Shown here: positions 1 through 14,894 of the stretch, one piece after another
How the letters are laid out: each line of letters opens with the position of its first letter
Numbering within the stretch: position 1 is the first letter of the stretch
Source of the DNA: Limimonas halophila
GTDB taxonomy: Bacteria; Pseudomonadota; Alphaproteobacteria; Kiloniellales; Rhodovibrionaceae
Direction of reading: 5' to 3'
NCBI RefSeq assembly: GCF_900100655.1
Contig: NZ_FNCE01000008.1
Coordinates: forward strand, 62,001 to 126,000
Length of the DNA stretch: 64,000 bases
Notes under the pieces: generated by a model
The model's input: the letters and a program-made list of their open reading frames with translations, nothing else
Told to the model about the DNA's origin: nothing
Databases searched by the model: none
Program-made: the position numbers and the translations under genes

Positions 1-158
1 TAGGGATTGCCGTAGTCCGAGGCGACGACGACCTTGCTCGCGCCGTCCCAGCTGTCCAGGCGATCCCAGACCTGCGGCCAGCCGCCCGATGCGGCGAGCG
101 CGGCGCTGGCGGCGAGCGGAAGCGCGACGGCGGCAGTGAGGCACGCGCGGCGAAACAC
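1..158 (-). CDS. N-terminal part of an exported protein of unknown function (runs off window)
   Basis: On the minus strand a GTG at 156-158 follows a strong GGAGGT Shine-Dalgarno six bases upstream. It opens a frame that stays open to the window edge (52 codons). The first ~22 residues read as a signal peptide: two arginines, a hydrophobic Ala/Leu stretch, then ALAAS, a likely signal peptidase I site. The visible mature part begins GGWPQVWDRLDSWDG, which I do not recognise. The reading frame and export are well supported; the function is unknown because most of the protein lies outside the window. Confidence 0.55.
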   Translation of the reverse strand, partial: MFRRACLTAAVALPLAASAALAASGGWPQVWDRLDSWDGASKVVVASDYGNP

Positions 159-272
159 GGGACAACCTCCTCGTAGAAGGACCGGTCTCGGCAACCGGCC
201 GCGTGATCTTCGGGCAAGCGGGCCGGATGGCAGCATACCGCATCCGACGCGGCAAGCGTGCGGCCCGAAACG

Positions 273-307
273 AAAAAAGGGGGAGATTCCGCCCGGAAAT
301 CTCCCCC
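273..307 (-). terminator. Rho-independent terminator of the porin gene
   Basis: A perfect 10-bp stem (GGGGGAGATT at 279-288 with AATCTCCCCC at 298-307) and a 9-base loop are followed, on the minus strand, by a run of six T (273-278). It begins 23 bases past the porin stop codon, so it is correctly placed and oriented. Confidence 0.9.
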
Positions 308-329
308 ACCCGTCAGCCTATTGCGGGAC

Positions 330-1853
330 TTAGAAGGCCCACTTGAGTTCCACCATGCCAAGGCCGGCCGTGTCCTGCTCGCCGCCGAGCGTGTCGTCCA
401 CGCCCTGACCCGGCTCGAAGACCGAAGCGATGGCGCGCGTGGAAACGTACTGGCCCCACTGGTATTTCAGCTGAGCCGTGCCCTGGACGCCGGCAAAGCT
501 GTCCACGTCATTGGCCGAACCAGGCACGGCTTCCAGGCCGCCGGTTGCCTCGTACCACAGAACGTTCACCTGACCGTGGTACGACAGCTTCGGCGTCAGG
601 TTACCCGTGGAACCGACCGTCCCGCGGATCTGACCGGGGTTCAGGCCAGTGCCCGAGTTCTGGATGCCGCCGTAGGTGGCGCCGTTCCCACCGATCGGTG
701 CACCGCTGCTGCGACCGACGCCGAGGATGTCGCTGCTCGCGGGACCGGCGAAGTCGAAGCCGGTGCCGAACAGGCCCGAGCCGAGCGCGGGGTTGACCGG
801 CTGATAGCCGAAGAAGCCGCCGTCGATGCCATCGTGACCGGAGAAGCGGGAGATGTCGGTGATGCCAAGCCAGCCCTCAACGTCGTTGTCGAAGGGATCG
901 TCGTCACCCGAATTGAGGCGGAAGCTGGCGTACGGCTGGAAGGCATCCGTCGCCTTGTACTTCGCACTGAAGTAGGCGGCGTACGCCTGGATATCGTCAT
1001 TCGCCAGCGACTGCTGGTTCAGCTGCGCGTTCGGCGAAGCCACTGTTCCGGCGCCGCTGTCAAACTCACCGAAAGCGCCCATCGCTTCGGCCAAAACGTT
1101 GAGCTTGCCGAAGTTCCCAACATACTCGCCACCGAACCAGGTGTTGTTGTTGTCGTGCTGGTTGTTGCGCGCGTGCGCAATGATCGGCGCAACGCGGCCC
1201 TGCTCGCCAAGATCGAAGTCCACCTTACCGGCGAAGACGCTCATGTCCGCGTCACCATCCGCGATCTCGGGCGCAGTTTGCCGGACGAAGCCCTGATCTG
1301 CATCGTTCGCGTCGGTAATCGGCATCCAGAAGATTTCATACGACGTGCCGCCGCCGAGATCGCCGCTGAAGCCGAACGTCGGCGCATCGTCACCGTACAG
1401 CAAGCCGCCGGTGCCAATATCGAGCGCCTTGAACTCCCAGCCGCCGCCGAGCTTGAAGGCAGGCGAGAACTCGTACGTGAAGTACACACGCTCCAGACCG
1501 AAGCGCTGACCGCGATTGATTCGGTCGACGGTGTTGATGGACGTCGTGAAGTCATTTTCGAGGATAATCTTGCCGGTCCAGTTGTCACCGGCGAACGTCG
1601 CACCGAACCGAATTTCCGAGCGGACGTGCTCATCGTCGGTCTGGATGTTGCCGCCGGCGTCCGTCCGGAAATTGTTGTTCCCCAGCAGGCCCTGCGCACC
1701 GACATACGTGGGCTGGAACTTGCCCTGCGCAACGAAATTGATGTCGATGCCGTCCTGCGTGACCGCCTGGGCGGACGCGCCCGTGGGCGCCGCCGCCGTC
1801 GCGAGCCCGATCGCCGCAAGGGCGGTCGTGCAACGCAAAAACCGCTTAGCCAT
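330..1853 (-). CDS. Outer-membrane beta-barrel porin
   Basis: 507 residues. The N-terminus is a classical signal peptide (MAKRFLRCTT, hydrophobic core, cleavage probably at ASA-QA near residue 29). The mature chain is rich in alternating aromatic/polar strands, Gly, Asn and Asp. It ends in the amphipathic strand MVELKWAF with a C-terminal Phe, the recognition signature for the BAM insertion machinery. This supports an outer-membrane channel for small solutes; substrate specificity cannot be read from sequence. The start is set by a purine-rich GGGGGGAGGG just upstream of ATG 1853. It is a single-gene unit with its own terminator and a long upstream region, as expected for a highly expressed, regulated porin. 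The very acidic composition would suit a salty habitat, but that is inference. Confidence 0.85.
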   Translation of the reverse strand: MAKRFLRCTTALAAIGLATAAAPTGASAQAVTQDGIDINFVAQGKFQPTYVGAQGLLGNNNFRTDAGGNIQTDDEHVRSEIRFGATFAGDNWTGKIILENDFTTSINTVDRINRGQRFGLERVYFTYEFSPAFKLGGGWEFKALDIGTGGLLYGDDAPTFGFSGDLGGGTSYEIFWMPITDANDADQGFVRQTAPEIADGDADMSVFAGKVDFDLGEQGRVAPIIAHARNNQHDNNNTWFGGEYVGNFGKLNVLAEAMGAFGEFDSGAGTVASPNAQLNQQSLANDDIQAYAAYFSAKYKATDAFQPYASFRLNSGDDDPFDNDVEGWLGITDISRFSGHDGIDGGFFGYQPVNPALGSGLFGTGFDFAGPASSDILGVGRSSGAPIGGNGATYGGIQNSGTGLNPGQIRGTVGSTGNLTPKLSYHGQVNVLWYEATGGLEAVPGSANDVDSFAGVQGTAQLKYQWGQYVSTRAIASVFEPGQGVDDTLGGEQDTAGLGMVELKWAF

Positions 1854-3499
<1,646 letters not shown>

Positions 3500-3556
3500 C
3501 CCCGCCGCGCGGCTTGCTTGCGCGCGCCCGGGTCACTGCTATCCTCCCGTGGGGCT

Positions 3557-3573
3557 TCCGCCGTCCCGGCGGA
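3557..3573 (+). other. Hairpin in the mdh-sucC spacer
   Basis: TCCGCCG and CGGCGGA form a perfect 7-bp stem with a 3-base loop, without a T run. It may be an RNA stability or processing element between mdh and sucC, but short GC stems are frequent by chance at this base composition. Confidence 0.3.
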
Positions 3574-3632
3574 GCGAGGGAGAGCACGGCGCCGGGCGCC
3601 ACCATCGTGACACGACACCGGCCGGAGCGGTC

Positions 3633-4828
<1,196 letters not shown>

Positions 4829-4829
<1 letters not shown>

Positions 4830-5704
4830 TGGCGGTCCTGGTGGACGAAAACACGAAGGTCATCTGCCAGGGGTTCACGGGCGCCCAGGGCACCTTCCAC
4901 TCCGAGCAGGCGATCGCGTACGGCACTCGCATGGTGGGCGGCGTCACCCCGAACAAGGGCGGCGACACCCACCTGGACCTGCCCGTCTTCAACACCGTGC
5001 GCGAGGCCAAGGACGAAACGGACGCGGACGCGTCGGTGATCTACGTGCCGCCGCCGTACGCCGCCGACGCCATCCTGGAGGCCGCGGACGCCGGGGTGCC
5101 GCTGGCGGTGTGCATCACCGAGGGCATCCCCGTGACCGACATGGTCAAGGTCAAGCGGGCGCTGCAGGGCTCGAACACGCGCCTGATCGGGCCGAACTGC
5201 CCCGGCATCATCACGCCGGACGCCTGCAAGATCGGCATCATGCCGGGCCACATCCATTCACGCGGCAAGATCGGCATCGTCTCGCGTTCCGGCACGCTCA
5301 CCTACGAGGCGGTGTCGCAGACCACGGCCGCGGGCCTGGGGCAGTCCACCTGCATCGGCATCGGCGGCGACCCGGTGAACGGCACCAGCTTCGTCGACGC
5401 CATCGACCTCTTCCTCAAGGACGACGAGACCGAGGGCATCGTCATGATCGGCGAGATCGGCGGCTCGGCCGAGGAAGAGGCGGCCGAATACCTGCGTGCG
5501 GCCGGCAATCCCAAGCCGGCGACCGCCTTCATCGCCGGCGCCACGGCGCCGCCGGGCCGGCGCATGGGCCACGCCGGGGCGATCATCTCCGGCGGCCAGG
5601 GCGGCGCCGAGGGGAAGAAGCAGGCGCTGCGCGACGCCGGCGTCCACGTGGCGGACTCCCCGTCCGCCATCGGCACCACGATGCGCGACGCGCTGAACGC
5701 GTAA
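4829..5704 (+). CDS. sucD: Succinyl-CoA synthetase, alpha subunit
   Basis: 291 residues, normal length. It contains the CoA-binding Rossmann fold ([35 protein letters not shown]). The phosphohistidine loop reads [18 protein letters not shown]; the His of GHAGA is the phosphorylated intermediate. It starts on the last base of the sucC stop codon. A 75-base GC-rich spacer with possible hairpins separates it from sucA. Confidence 0.97.
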
Positions 5705-5779
5705 CGGCCGGCCCGCCGGCCCCGCCCGGGTGTGGTCCCCGGCGCGGGGCCGGGGTGTCGGGCCGGGAAGGAACAGGTC

Positions 5780-8734
5780 ATGGCAGATCGGACAGAACCC
5801 GCGCTCGATCCCCAGAAGGCGGCCGCGGTCGCCGCGCTCTTCCGGCAATACCGCCAGGATCCCGGCGCGGTGGATGCGAGTTGGAAGCGCTTCTTTGACG
5901 CGCTCGACCCGCAGGCGCGGGAGCTGCTGGAAAGCTTCGACGGCGGGAACGGTGCCGCCGCGCCCACCAGCGGCGGCGCGATCGAGACCGGCGCGGTCAG
6001 CCAGGACGAGGTGCGCGCGGCGGCGCTGGATTCCATCCGCGCGCTCATGCTCATCCGCGCCTATCGCGTGCGCGGCCACCTGCAGGCGGACCTGGACCCG
6101 CTGAAGCAGCGCACGCGCGGGCCGCATCCCGAGCTGGACCCGGCCTCGCAGGGCTTCACCGAGGCCGACTGGGACCGGCCGATCTTCGTCAACCACGTCC
6201 TCGGCTTCGAGACGGCGACGCTGCGCCAAATCGTCGACCGGCTGCAGAAGACCTACTGCGGCAAGATCGGCGTCGAGTACATGCACATCCAGGAGCCGGA
6301 GCAGAAGGCCTGGATCCAGGAGCGCATCGAGAACATCGGCAACCGCACCGAGTTCACCGAGACGGGCAAGCGCCAGATCCTGGAGCGCCTGACGGCCGCC
6401 GAGGTCTTCGAAACCTTCCTCGACAAGAAGTACACCGGCACCAAGCGCTTCGGGATCGACGGCGGCGAGGCCATGATCCCGGCGCTGGAGCAGATCCTCA
6501 AGCGTGGCGGCCAGCTCGGGCTGAAGGAGCTGGTGCTGGGCATGCCCCACCGCGGGCGGCTGAACGTGCTGGCCAACTTCATGGGCAAGTCCTTCACCGC
6601 CATCTTCCACGAGTTCCAGGGCGGCGCGGCGCATCCGGAGGAGATCGGCGGCTCGGGGGACGTGAAGTACCACCTGGGCACCTCCACCGACCGCGAATTC
6701 GACGGCAACACCATCCACCTGTCGCTGACCGCCAACCCCTCGCACCTGGAGGCGGTGGACCCGGTCTGCGTCGGCAAGGCGCGCGCCAAGCAGTACCAGC
6801 ACGGCGACACGACGCAGGACAAGGTGGGCTGCCTGCTGATCCACGGCGACGCCGCCTTCGCCGGGCAGGGCCTGGTGCCCGAGACGCTCGACATGTCCGA
6901 GCTCAAGGGCTACCGCATCGGCGGCACGCTGCACTTCATCATGAACAACCAGATCGGGTTCACGACGAACCCGGTGAACGCGCGCTCGGGGCCGTACTGC
7001 ACCGAGGTCGCGAAGATGATCCAGGCCCCGATCTTCCACGTGAACGCCGACGACCCCGAAGCCGTCGTCCACGTCTGCCGCATCGCCACGGAGTTCCGGC
7101 AGACGTTCAAGAAGGACGTCGTCGTCGACATGTTCTGCTACCGGCGGTTCGGCCACAACGAGGGCGACGAGCCCAAGTTCACCCAGCCGCTGATGTATCA
7201 GGCGATCAAGGACCATCCGCGCGTGCGCAAGCAGTACGCGGAGCAGCTGATCGCCGAGGGCGTGATCGACGAGAAGACCGTCCAGCAGTACCTCAGCGAC
7301 GCCCAGACCACGCTGCAGCAGGCCTACGACAGCGCCAAGGAGTACAAGCCCAACAAGGCCGACTGGCTGGAGGGCGTGTGGTCCGGCTTCCGCGCTCAGC
7401 GCGGCTTCGGCCCCTACCGCGGCGAGACGGGCGTGCCGCTGCAGACCCTGCGTGAGGTCGGCTTCCGGCTGACGCAGGTGCCCGAGGGCTTCTCGGTCAA
7501 CCGCAAAATCCAAAAGTTCCTGGACACGCGCGCCCAGGCCGTCGACAGCGGCGAGGGCATCGACTGGTCCACTGCCGAGGCGCTGGCCTTCGGCACGCTG
7601 GTCATGGAAGGCCACCCCGTCCGCCTTTCCGGCCAGGACAGCGGGCGCGGCACCTTCTCCCAGCGCCACGGGCAAATCATCGACCAGCAGACCGAGGACG
7701 TCTACGTCCCCTTCCAGCATGTCGATCCCGACCAGGCGCGCTTCGAGATCATCAACTCGCCGCTGTCGGAGGCCGGCATCGTCGGCTTCGAGTACGGCTT
7801 CTCGCTCGCCGAACCGCGCGCGTTGACGCTGTGGGAGGCGCAGTTCGGCGACTTCGCCAACGGCGCCCAGGTCATTATCGACCAGTTCATCGCCTCCGGC
7901 GAGGCGAAATGGCTGCGCATGTCCGGGCTGACGCTGCTGCTGCCCCACGGCTACGAAGGCCAGGGGCCGGAACACTCCTCCGCCCGCATCGAGCGTTTCC
8001 TGCAGCTGTGCGCCGAGGACAACCTGCAGGTCGTCAACTGCACGACGCCGGCCAACTTCTTCCACGTGCTGCGCCGGCAGGTGCACCGCGACTTCCGCAA
8101 GCCGCTGGTGGTGTTCACGCCCAAGTCGCTGCTGCGCGACAAGCTCTGCGTCTCCAAGCTCAAGGATTTCGGCGAGGACAGCGCGTTCCACCGCGTGCTC
8201 TACGAGGAGAACCTGCCCGGCGACCCCAAGGACGCCCGCCAGCTCGTCCTGTGCAGCGGCAAGGTGTTCTACGACCTCGTGCGCGAGCGCGAAAACCGCG
8301 CCGTCACCGACATCCACATCCTGCGCGTGGAGCAGCTCTACCCCATCCCGGTGGACGCCCTGATGAAGGAGCTGGCGCCCTACACCCACTGCGAGCTGGT
8401 GTGGTGCCAGGAAGAGCCGCGCAACATGGGGGCTTGGCCGTTCTTCTCCACCTTCCTGGAGGAAATCGCCGCCGAGGTGGGCTTCGACAAGCCGCGCCCG
8501 CGCTACGCCGGCCGCAAGTCTGCGGCCTCGCCGGCCACGGGCATCCCGGATCGCCACCAGCGCGAGCAGGCCGAGCTGCTGGACGACGCGCTCACCGTGG
8601 GCAAGCCGCACCTCACCCGCATCCAGACCCGCAAGGCGCAGGAACTGGCGCGCAGCGGCGAGGACAGCGGCCCGCCCATCGGCGAGGACGTCGCCCGCCA
8701 ACAGGCGCAACAGGCCCAAACCAACTCCCAGTAA
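5780..8734 (+). CDS. sucA: 2-oxoglutarate dehydrogenase E1 component (thiamine-PP dependent)
   Basis: 984 residues, typical for E1o. It decarboxylates 2-oxoglutarate and transfers succinyl to the lipoyl group of E2. The N-terminus has the E1o helix ([22 protein letters not shown]) that binds E2/E3. The TPP core includes [12 protein letters not shown], the Mg-TPP motif GDAAFAGQG...NNQIGFTT, and [13 protein letters not shown]. The C-terminal transketolase half includes [25 protein letters not shown] 5780 has GGAAGGA upstream; the longer upstream frame looks non-coding. It is followed by odhB after 97 bases. Confidence 0.97.
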   Translation: MADRTEPALDPQKAAAVAALFRQYRQDPGAVDASWKRFFDALDPQARELLESFDGGNGAAAPTSGGAIETGAVSQDEVRAAALDSIRALMLIRAYRVRGHLQADLDPLKQRTRGPHPELDPASQGFTEADWDRPIFVNHVLGFETATLRQIVDRLQKTYCGKIGVEYMHIQEPEQKAWIQERIENIGNRTEFTETGKRQILERLTAAEVFETFLDKKYTGTKRFGIDGGEAMIPALEQILKRGGQLGLKELVLGMPHRGRLNVLANFMGKSFTAIFHEFQGGAAHPEEIGGSGDVKYHLGTSTDREFDGNTIHLSLTANPSHLEAVDPVCVGKARAKQYQHGDTTQDKVGCLLIHGDAAFAGQGLVPETLDMSELKGYRIGGTLHFIMNNQIGFTTNPVNARSGPYCTEVAKMIQAPIFHVNADDPEAVVHVCRIATEFRQTFKKDVVVDMFCYRRFGHNEGDEPKFTQPLMYQAIKDHPRVRKQYAEQLIAEGVIDEKTVQQYLSDAQTTLQQAYDSAKEYKPNKADWLEGVWSGFRAQRGFGPYRGETGVPLQTLREVGFRLTQVPEGFSVNRKIQKFLDTRAQAVDSGEGIDWSTAEALAFGTLVMEGHPVRLSGQDSGRGTFSQRHGQIIDQQTEDVYVPFQHVDPDQARFEIINSPLSEAGIVGFEYGFSLAEPRALTLWEAQFGDFANGAQVIIDQFIASGEAKWLRMSGLTLLLPHGYEGQGPEHSSARIERFLQLCAEDNLQVVNCTTPANFFHVLRRQVHRDFRKPLVVFTPKSLLRDKLCVSKLKDFGEDSAFHRVLYEENLPGDPKDARQLVLCSGKVFYDLVRERENRAVTDIHILRVEQLYPIPVDALMKELAPYTHCELVWCQEEPRNMGAWPFFSTFLEEIAAEVGFDKPRPRYAGRKSAASPATGIPDRHQREQAELLDDALTVGKPHLTRIQTRKAQELARSGEDSGPPIGEDVARQQAQQAQTNSQ

Positions 8735-8831
8735 CTTCGGCCGCAGGGGCGCGTCGCGTGCCCGCGCCGGGGTCGCGCCAGGACGAGCCCGTGGCGGCTT
8801 GGCGCCGGATCAGGACGAAACAGGGGAAACG

Positions 8832-10589
<1,758 letters not shown>

Positions 10590-10596
10590 AGCGGGC

Positions 10597-10821
10597 TTAC
10601 GGCGAGCGGCGGTCGCGGCGCGCGCGCCGCCGCCTGTCCCGGCGGTGGCGGACGTAGCCGACGGCGATGACCAGCGCCACCGCCCCGATCGTCATGGGAA
10701 ACAGGATCACCAAGAGCGGCACGGCCGTGACCACGAGCACGATCAGCGCCGCCACTGCGCCCATGACCGCCAGCACGAAGGCGGTGCCCAGCGCGTAGCC
10801 CAGGAATTCGCGCGCGTCCAC
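10597..10821 (-). CDS. Small two-helix membrane protein of unknown function
   Basis: 74 residues from a GTG start. Two hydrophobic segments (about residues 8-32 and 34-56) are followed by a strongly basic Arg-rich tail, suggesting a cytoplasmic C-terminus. No recognisable family motif. It converges on odhB with a 7-base gap. No strong ribosome-binding site is visible, so the gene call itself is only moderately supported. Confidence 0.5.
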   Translation of the reverse strand: MDAREFLGYALGTAFVLAVMGAVAALIVLVVTAVPLLVILFPMTIGAVALVIAVGYVRHRRDRRRRARRDRRSP

Positions 10822-10946
10822 GTCGTCCGTCCCCGTTCGCAGCCACCTCGGCGGCGCAGCATTTCACGCCGCGCCCCACCACACCACCCGGCGCGACCAC
10901 CGTTCACGGGCTGGACGGTGCGCGTCAGTGCGCCATTGTGGGGGCC

Positions 10947-11381
10947 ATGAGCGCGATCCTGTCCTTTGCCACGCTGGCCGCTTTCGCCGCCGCCCTGCTG
11001 GTCGGCGGCATGCTGTTCTTCGCCGCCGTCACCGCGCCCATGGTGTTCACCACGCTGGACACGGCGAGCGCCGGACATTTCATCCGGCGGATCTTTCCCG
11101 TCTACTATCTGGTGATGTTCGCCTTTGCCGCCGTGGCGGCCTTGGCGGCGATCCCGGTGCTGCCCGTCGACGCGGGCGTGCTGGCCCTCGTGGCCATCGC
11201 CTTCCTGGTGGCGCGCCAGGGGCTCATGCCGCGAATCAACGCGCTGCGCGACCGCGAGGTGGCCGGAGATGAAGCCGCCGGCACCCGATTTCAGCGCCTG
11301 CACCGCGTCTCCGTCTGGCTCAACGCGGCGCAGTTTCTGGCCGCCGCCGTGATCCTGGTGCGCCTGATCGCGGTGGCGTGA
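10947..11381 (+). CDS. DUF4149-like (TMEM205-type) membrane protein
   Basis: About 144 residues with four hydrophobic helices. The pattern (first helix with GGMLFFAAVTAPMVF, then F..IFPVYY, and RLHRVSVWLNAAQF before the last helix) resembles DUF4149/TMEM205-type small membrane proteins, whose biochemical role is unknown. A GTG at 10938 is an alternative start three codons earlier. It converges with the AspT-type transporter gene, whose stop lies 16 bases away. Confidence 0.65.
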   Translation: MSAILSFATLAAFAAALLVGGMLFFAAVTAPMVFTTLDTASAGHFIRRIFPVYYLVMFAFAAVAALAAIPVLPVDAGVLALVAIAFLVARQGLMPRINALRDREVAGDEAAGTRFQRLHRVSVWLNAAQFLAAAVILVRLIAVA

Positions 11382-11396
11382 GATGCCCGCGTGCCG

Positions 11397-13022
11397 TCAA
11401 CCGCCCGCCCCCAACGCCACGAGCGCCAGGTTCATGCCCTGAACCACGGCGATGATGAGGATGAGCGCGACCGGATAGACCGAGGAGTAGGCGACCACCG
11501 GGCGCTCGGAGCTGTCCATCTGACGGATCACGTCCAGTCCCGGCGTGAAGGTCATGCCGCCGCAGATCACGCCGAAGCACTCGCTGACGGGGATGCGCAG
11601 CAGATAGTGCCCCGCCAGAAAGCTGCCCGCCATCGGCACCACCGCCAGCAGCACGGCATACGCGGCGTAAAAGATCGCGTCGAAATCGAGGAATTCGACG
11701 AAGCTCTGCCCGGTTTCGAAGCCCAGCTGGGCGAAGAAGAGCGCCAGGCCCAATTCCTTGAGCACCGCCGTGGCGTTGCGCGGGAAGCGGCCGATGAAGT
11801 TGCCGATCTTGCCGAAGTGGCCGAACACGAGCCCGGAAATCAGCGCGCCCCCGGCGATCCCCAGCGAGAAATTCCCCAGCACCGGCATCGGCACCACGAT
11901 CCCGCCGATGGCGAACGCCAGGAACAGCGTCGCGCCCAGCGAGCCGATATCGACCCGCCGCGCGACCGCCTGGTGTTCGTGGCCGAGATACATCTCCAAC
12001 TGATCGAGCTGATACGGCGTGCCCACCGCGACCACCACGTCGCCGAACGCCAACTCCAGGTCGTGGCGGGGAACGAATTCCACGTTGTTGCGCACAACGC
12101 GGGTTACAGCCACGTTGAACAGCAGCCGAAGCCCGAGATCGCTGATCGAGCGATTGAGAACCGAGGTGTTCTCGACCACGATCGATCGGGTGTCGAGTTC
12201 GGAATCTTCGCTCGGAATGTCCTCGACCGCGCTCCCGAGCTTTTCGCCCACCGTTTCGATGTCAGCCTTGCGCCCTTCCAGGCGCACGACGTCACCCTTC
12301 AGCAGCGCCGTGCTGCCGCTGGCGGTGCGCAGCGTGCGCTCGCGCAGAATGCCGGACACCACGACGTTGTGATCGGTGAACAGCTCGATGTCGCGCAGCA
12401 GCACCCCGTCGAAGTCGGGGTTGTCGACCCGGTAGGTCGCCGCGGAAAGCTGGCTGCGCGCGGCCACTTCGGCCTCCATGCGCGGGCGCAGCACCTGCAT
12501 CGCCACCGAGATGAACAGGATCACGCCCATCAGGCCGAAGGGATAGGCGACGCCGTAGCCGAAGATCACCTCGCTCTCGGGCGAAAACTGGAGCGCGCTG
12601 ACGAGCGCGGGGCTGGAGGTGAAGGCGCCGGCGAACAGCCCCAGGCCGATCCCGATGGGCACGCCGCTCAACGCGATGATGGCGACGGTGTTGACGGCGG
12701 CGATGCCCAGGAGGGCGAGCACGTTGGCGATGAATTTGCGCCCGTACTGCTTGAAGGCGCGAAAGAAGGTGGGCCCCGCTTCCAGCCCGACACTGAGCAG
12801 GAAGAGCACGATACCCAGGTTCTGGAGGATGCGAACCGGCTCCGGCGCGAAGACGTAGCCGAACACCATCGCGACGATGAGCACACCGCTGGCGCCGAAG
12901 CCCACGCCCTTGATGCGCAGGTTGCCGAAGCCGATGCCCAGCAGGATCACCAGGAAGGTGATCAGCAAGTCCTGCTTCTGAAAGTAAAAGGTGAGCGGGA
13001 CGAGGTCCGAGGCGTCCGGCAT
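11397..13022 (-). CDS. AspT/YidE-type transporter (aspartate-alanine exchanger family)
   Basis: 541 residues. The layout matches the AAE family. An N-terminal block of about five or six hydrophobic helices (with LGIVLFLLSVGLEAGPTFF) comes first. A soluble middle (about 195-350) follows, with two TrkA-C-like domains (RERTLRTASGSTALLKGDVVRLEGRKADIE; HDLELAFGDVVVAVGT). A second hydrophobic block repeats the same theme (ELGLALFFAQLGFETGQSF...GVICGGMTFTPGLDVI). The family includes Asp/Ala exchange and uncharacterised anion transport, so the substrate is open. It lies downstream of rlmN on the same strand but 151 bases away, probably its own unit. Confidence 0.8.
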   Translation of the reverse strand: MPDASDLVPLTFYFQKQDLLITFLVILLGIGFGNLRIKGVGFGASGVLIVAMVFGYVFAPEPVRILQNLGIVLFLLSVGLEAGPTFFRAFKQYGRKFIANVLALLGIAAVNTVAIIALSGVPIGIGLGLFAGAFTSSPALVSALQFSPESEVIFGYGVAYPFGLMGVILFISVAMQVLRPRMEAEVAARSQLSAATYRVDNPDFDGVLLRDIELFTDHNVVVSGILRERTLRTASGSTALLKGDVVRLEGRKADIETVGEKLGSAVEDIPSEDSELDTRSIVVENTSVLNRSISDLGLRLLFNVAVTRVVRNNVEFVPRHDLELAFGDVVVAVGTPYQLDQLEMYLGHEHQAVARRVDIGSLGATLFLAFAIGGIVVPMPVLGNFSLGIAGGALISGLVFGHFGKIGNFIGRFPRNATAVLKELGLALFFAQLGFETGQSFVEFLDFDAIFYAAYAVLLAVVPMAGSFLAGHYLLRIPVSECFGVICGGMTFTPGLDVIRQMDSSERPVVAYSSVYPVALILIIAVVQGMNLALVALGAGG

Positions 13023-13075
13023 GGTGGGGCTCGTGGCGCCGTGGCGTGGGCTGCGATGGAAACGCTGGGAAGCGT

Positions 13076-13102
13076 GATCCCGCCGCCCGGAACGGCGGGA
13101 TC
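13076..13102 (-). other. Strong hairpin upstream of the AspT-type gene
   Basis: GATCCCGCCG and CGGCGGGATC form a perfect 10-bp stem with a 7-base loop, about 54 bases before the transporter start and 72 bases after the rlmN stop. There is no T run on either strand. It could end rlmN transcription inefficiently or shape the transporter leader RNA. Confidence 0.5.
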
Positions 13103-13173
13103 GTCGGCCCCGTCACGGTAGCCGGTATTGCAAAGCGGTAAACCGATCGACGCGGCGAAAGCGATGCGCCGGC

Positions 13174-14316
13174 TTATGCCTCCGCCGGCGCCGCCTCGCT
13201 CGCTTGGCGCACCGTCTTCTTCTGGCGCTGGGATTCCGAACGCAGCTGGCCGCAGGCGGCCTGGATGTCGCGCCCGCGCGGCGCGCGGATGGGCGCGGAG
13301 AGGTTGGCCTCGTAGAGGATGTCCGAGAAGCGCTCCACCGTTTCGTCCGAGGAGCACTCGAACTCCGTCCCCGGCCAGGGATTGAAGGGGATGAGGTTCA
13401 CCTTGGCCGGGATGCCGTCCAAGAGGCGCACCAGCTCGCGCGCGTCGGCGGGGCTGTCGTTCACGTCCTTGAGCATCACGTACTCGAAGGTGATGCGCCG
13501 CGCATTGTTGATGCCCGGATAGGCGCGGCAGGCCGCCAGCAGCTGGTCCAGCGGGTACTTCTTGTTCAGCGGCACCAGCCAGTCGCGCAGCTCGTCGCGC
13601 ACGGCGTGCAGCGACACGGCCAGGTTAACGCCCAGCTCCTCGCCGCAGCGCTGCATCATGGGCACGACACCGGAGGTGGAGAGCGTGATCCGGCGGCGCG
13701 AGAAGCCCAGGCCCTCGGGGTCCATGGCGATCCGCATGGCCTTCGCGACCTGGTCGTAGTTGTACAGCGGCTCGCCCATGCCCATGAGCACGATGTTGGT
13801 CAGCCGCCGCCCGTCCTTGGGCGTGGGCCACTCGTCCAGGGAATCCCGGGCCAGCATGATCTGCTCCAGGATCTCGCCGGCCGAGAGGTTGCGCACGAGG
13901 CGCTGCGTGCCCGTGTGGCAGAAGCGGCAGGTCAGCGTGCAGCCCACCTGGGAGGAGATGCACAGCGTGCCCCGGTCGGCCTCGGGGATGAAGACGCTCT
14001 CGATCTCTTGCAGGTCGCGCAGGCGCACCAGCCACTTGCGCGTGCCGTCCTGTGAGGTGCGGTCCATCTTCACGGCCGGCCGCGCGACGCTGTGCCGCTC
14101 GCTCAGCTTGGCCCGGAAGCCCTTGGCCAGCGACGACATGCCCTGAAAGTCCGTGGCGCCGTGGTGGTAGATCCAGTGCCACAGCTGCTTGGCGCGGAAC
14201 CTGGGCTCGCCCAGTTCCTGCACGCGCGCCGACAGCTCCTCGCGGTCGAGGCCGACGAGGTGTTCCGCGGTCTGCTTGGGCGGGGCGAAGGCGCGGGCGT
14301 GGGTGTCCTGGGTCAT
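13174..14316 (-). CDS. rlmN: 23S rRNA / tRNA adenine-C2 methyltransferase (radical SAM)
   Basis: 380 residues. RlmN methylates C2 of A2503 in 23S rRNA and A37 of some tRNAs. The radical-SAM cluster motif CTLTCRFC (CX3CX2C) sits in [28 protein letters not shown], the SAM-binding GEP region, follows, along with STSGVVPMM. The N-terminal helical domain includes [22 protein letters not shown]. The gene starts 24 bases after the IalB-family gene on the same strand, suggesting cotranscription. Confidence 0.95.
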   Translation of the reverse strand: MTQDTHARAFAPPKQTAEHLVGLDREELSARVQELGEPRFRAKQLWHWIYHHGATDFQGMSSLAKGFRAKLSERHSVARPAVKMDRTSQDGTRKWLVRLRDLQEIESVFIPEADRGTLCISSQVGCTLTCRFCHTGTQRLVRNLSAGEILEQIMLARDSLDEWPTPKDGRRLTNIVLMGMGEPLYNYDQVAKAMRIAMDPEGLGFSRRRITLSTSGVVPMMQRCGEELGVNLAVSLHAVRDELRDWLVPLNKKYPLDQLLAACRAYPGINNARRITFEYVMLKDVNDSPADARELVRLLDGIPAKVNLIPFNPWPGTEFECSSDETVERFSDILYEANLSAPIRAPRGRDIQAACGQLRSESQRQKKTVRQASEAAPAEA

Positions 14317-14340
14317 CCCGGGTCGCGGTCCGTGGGCCGG

Positions 14341-14865
14341 TCAGTTGACGTTGCACGCCTCGTTGATGGCGTTGTGCGCGTCGGTGAAGCCGATGAGGGA
14401 GTAGGTGTCCGTCGTCTCGGTGCCTTTGTCCGAGGTGCCCTCGACCACCATCGTACCACCGGAAACCATCGCCTCCACCAGCGCCGAGTCCGTCTGCGAA
14501 TCCGGCGCCCAGGCGGTGTCCTTGTGGGTGAAGAGGGTGAAGGTCTTCTCGCCGTCGATCGTCACCTTCACGCGGCTGTCCTTCTTGAACGGATAGCCGA
14601 TGACGAAGCTGACCACGTCCTGCGTGCCCTTCGCCGGCCGGTGGGTGACCATGGCGTAGATGTCGCCGCGCTGGTCGTAATCGCCCTCGTCCTTCTGCGG
14701 CTGGCTCGCCTGATAGCACACCTTGTTGCCGTCCTCGGTGTAGGTGTAGGCGCTCCAGTGGTCGAAGGTGCCCAGGCGGCGGATGTCCTGCGCATCAACG
14801 CGGCCGGGAAGAACCGCCGCGCCCAGGAGCAGGCCGGCGACGGCGGCGACGAGCTTCGCTTTCAC
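14341..14865 (-). CDS. Invasion-associated locus B (IalB) family periplasmic protein
   Basis: 174 residues from a GTG start. The signal peptide (VKAKLVAAVAGLLLGAAVLPGRVDA, cleavage near residue 25) precedes a small beta-rich domain. Motifs W..Y......KVCYQASQP and HRP...T.DVVSFVIGYPFKKDS are characteristic of IalB-family proteins. Two cysteines (in KVCYQ and NEACN) could form a disulfide. Despite the name, the family is widespread in free-living alphaproteobacteria and its function there is unknown. The start was chosen at the signal peptide, since the frame upstream runs into the methyltransferase gene region. Confidence 0.8.
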   Translation of the reverse strand: MKAKLVAAVAGLLLGAAVLPGRVDAQDIRRLGTFDHWSAYTYTEDGNKVCYQASQPQKDEGDYDQRGDIYAMVTHRPAKGTQDVVSFVIGYPFKKDSRVKVTIDGEKTFTLFTHKDTAWAPDSQTDSALVEAMVSGGTMVVEGTSDKGTETTDTYSLIGFTDAHNAINEACNVN

Positions 14866-14894
14866 GGCGGGCAACCCCCTCGTGGCGTTGTCGA

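Noticed and set aside
5705-5779. GC-rich hairpins in the sucD-sucA spacer as a terminator
   Set aside because: Several short stems are possible but no T run follows, and sucA very probably belongs to the same transcript.
5258-8719. 1,153-codon minus-strand frame opposite sucD/sucA
   Set aside because: Antisense artefact of codon bias; the plus strand encodes unmistakable SucD and SucA.
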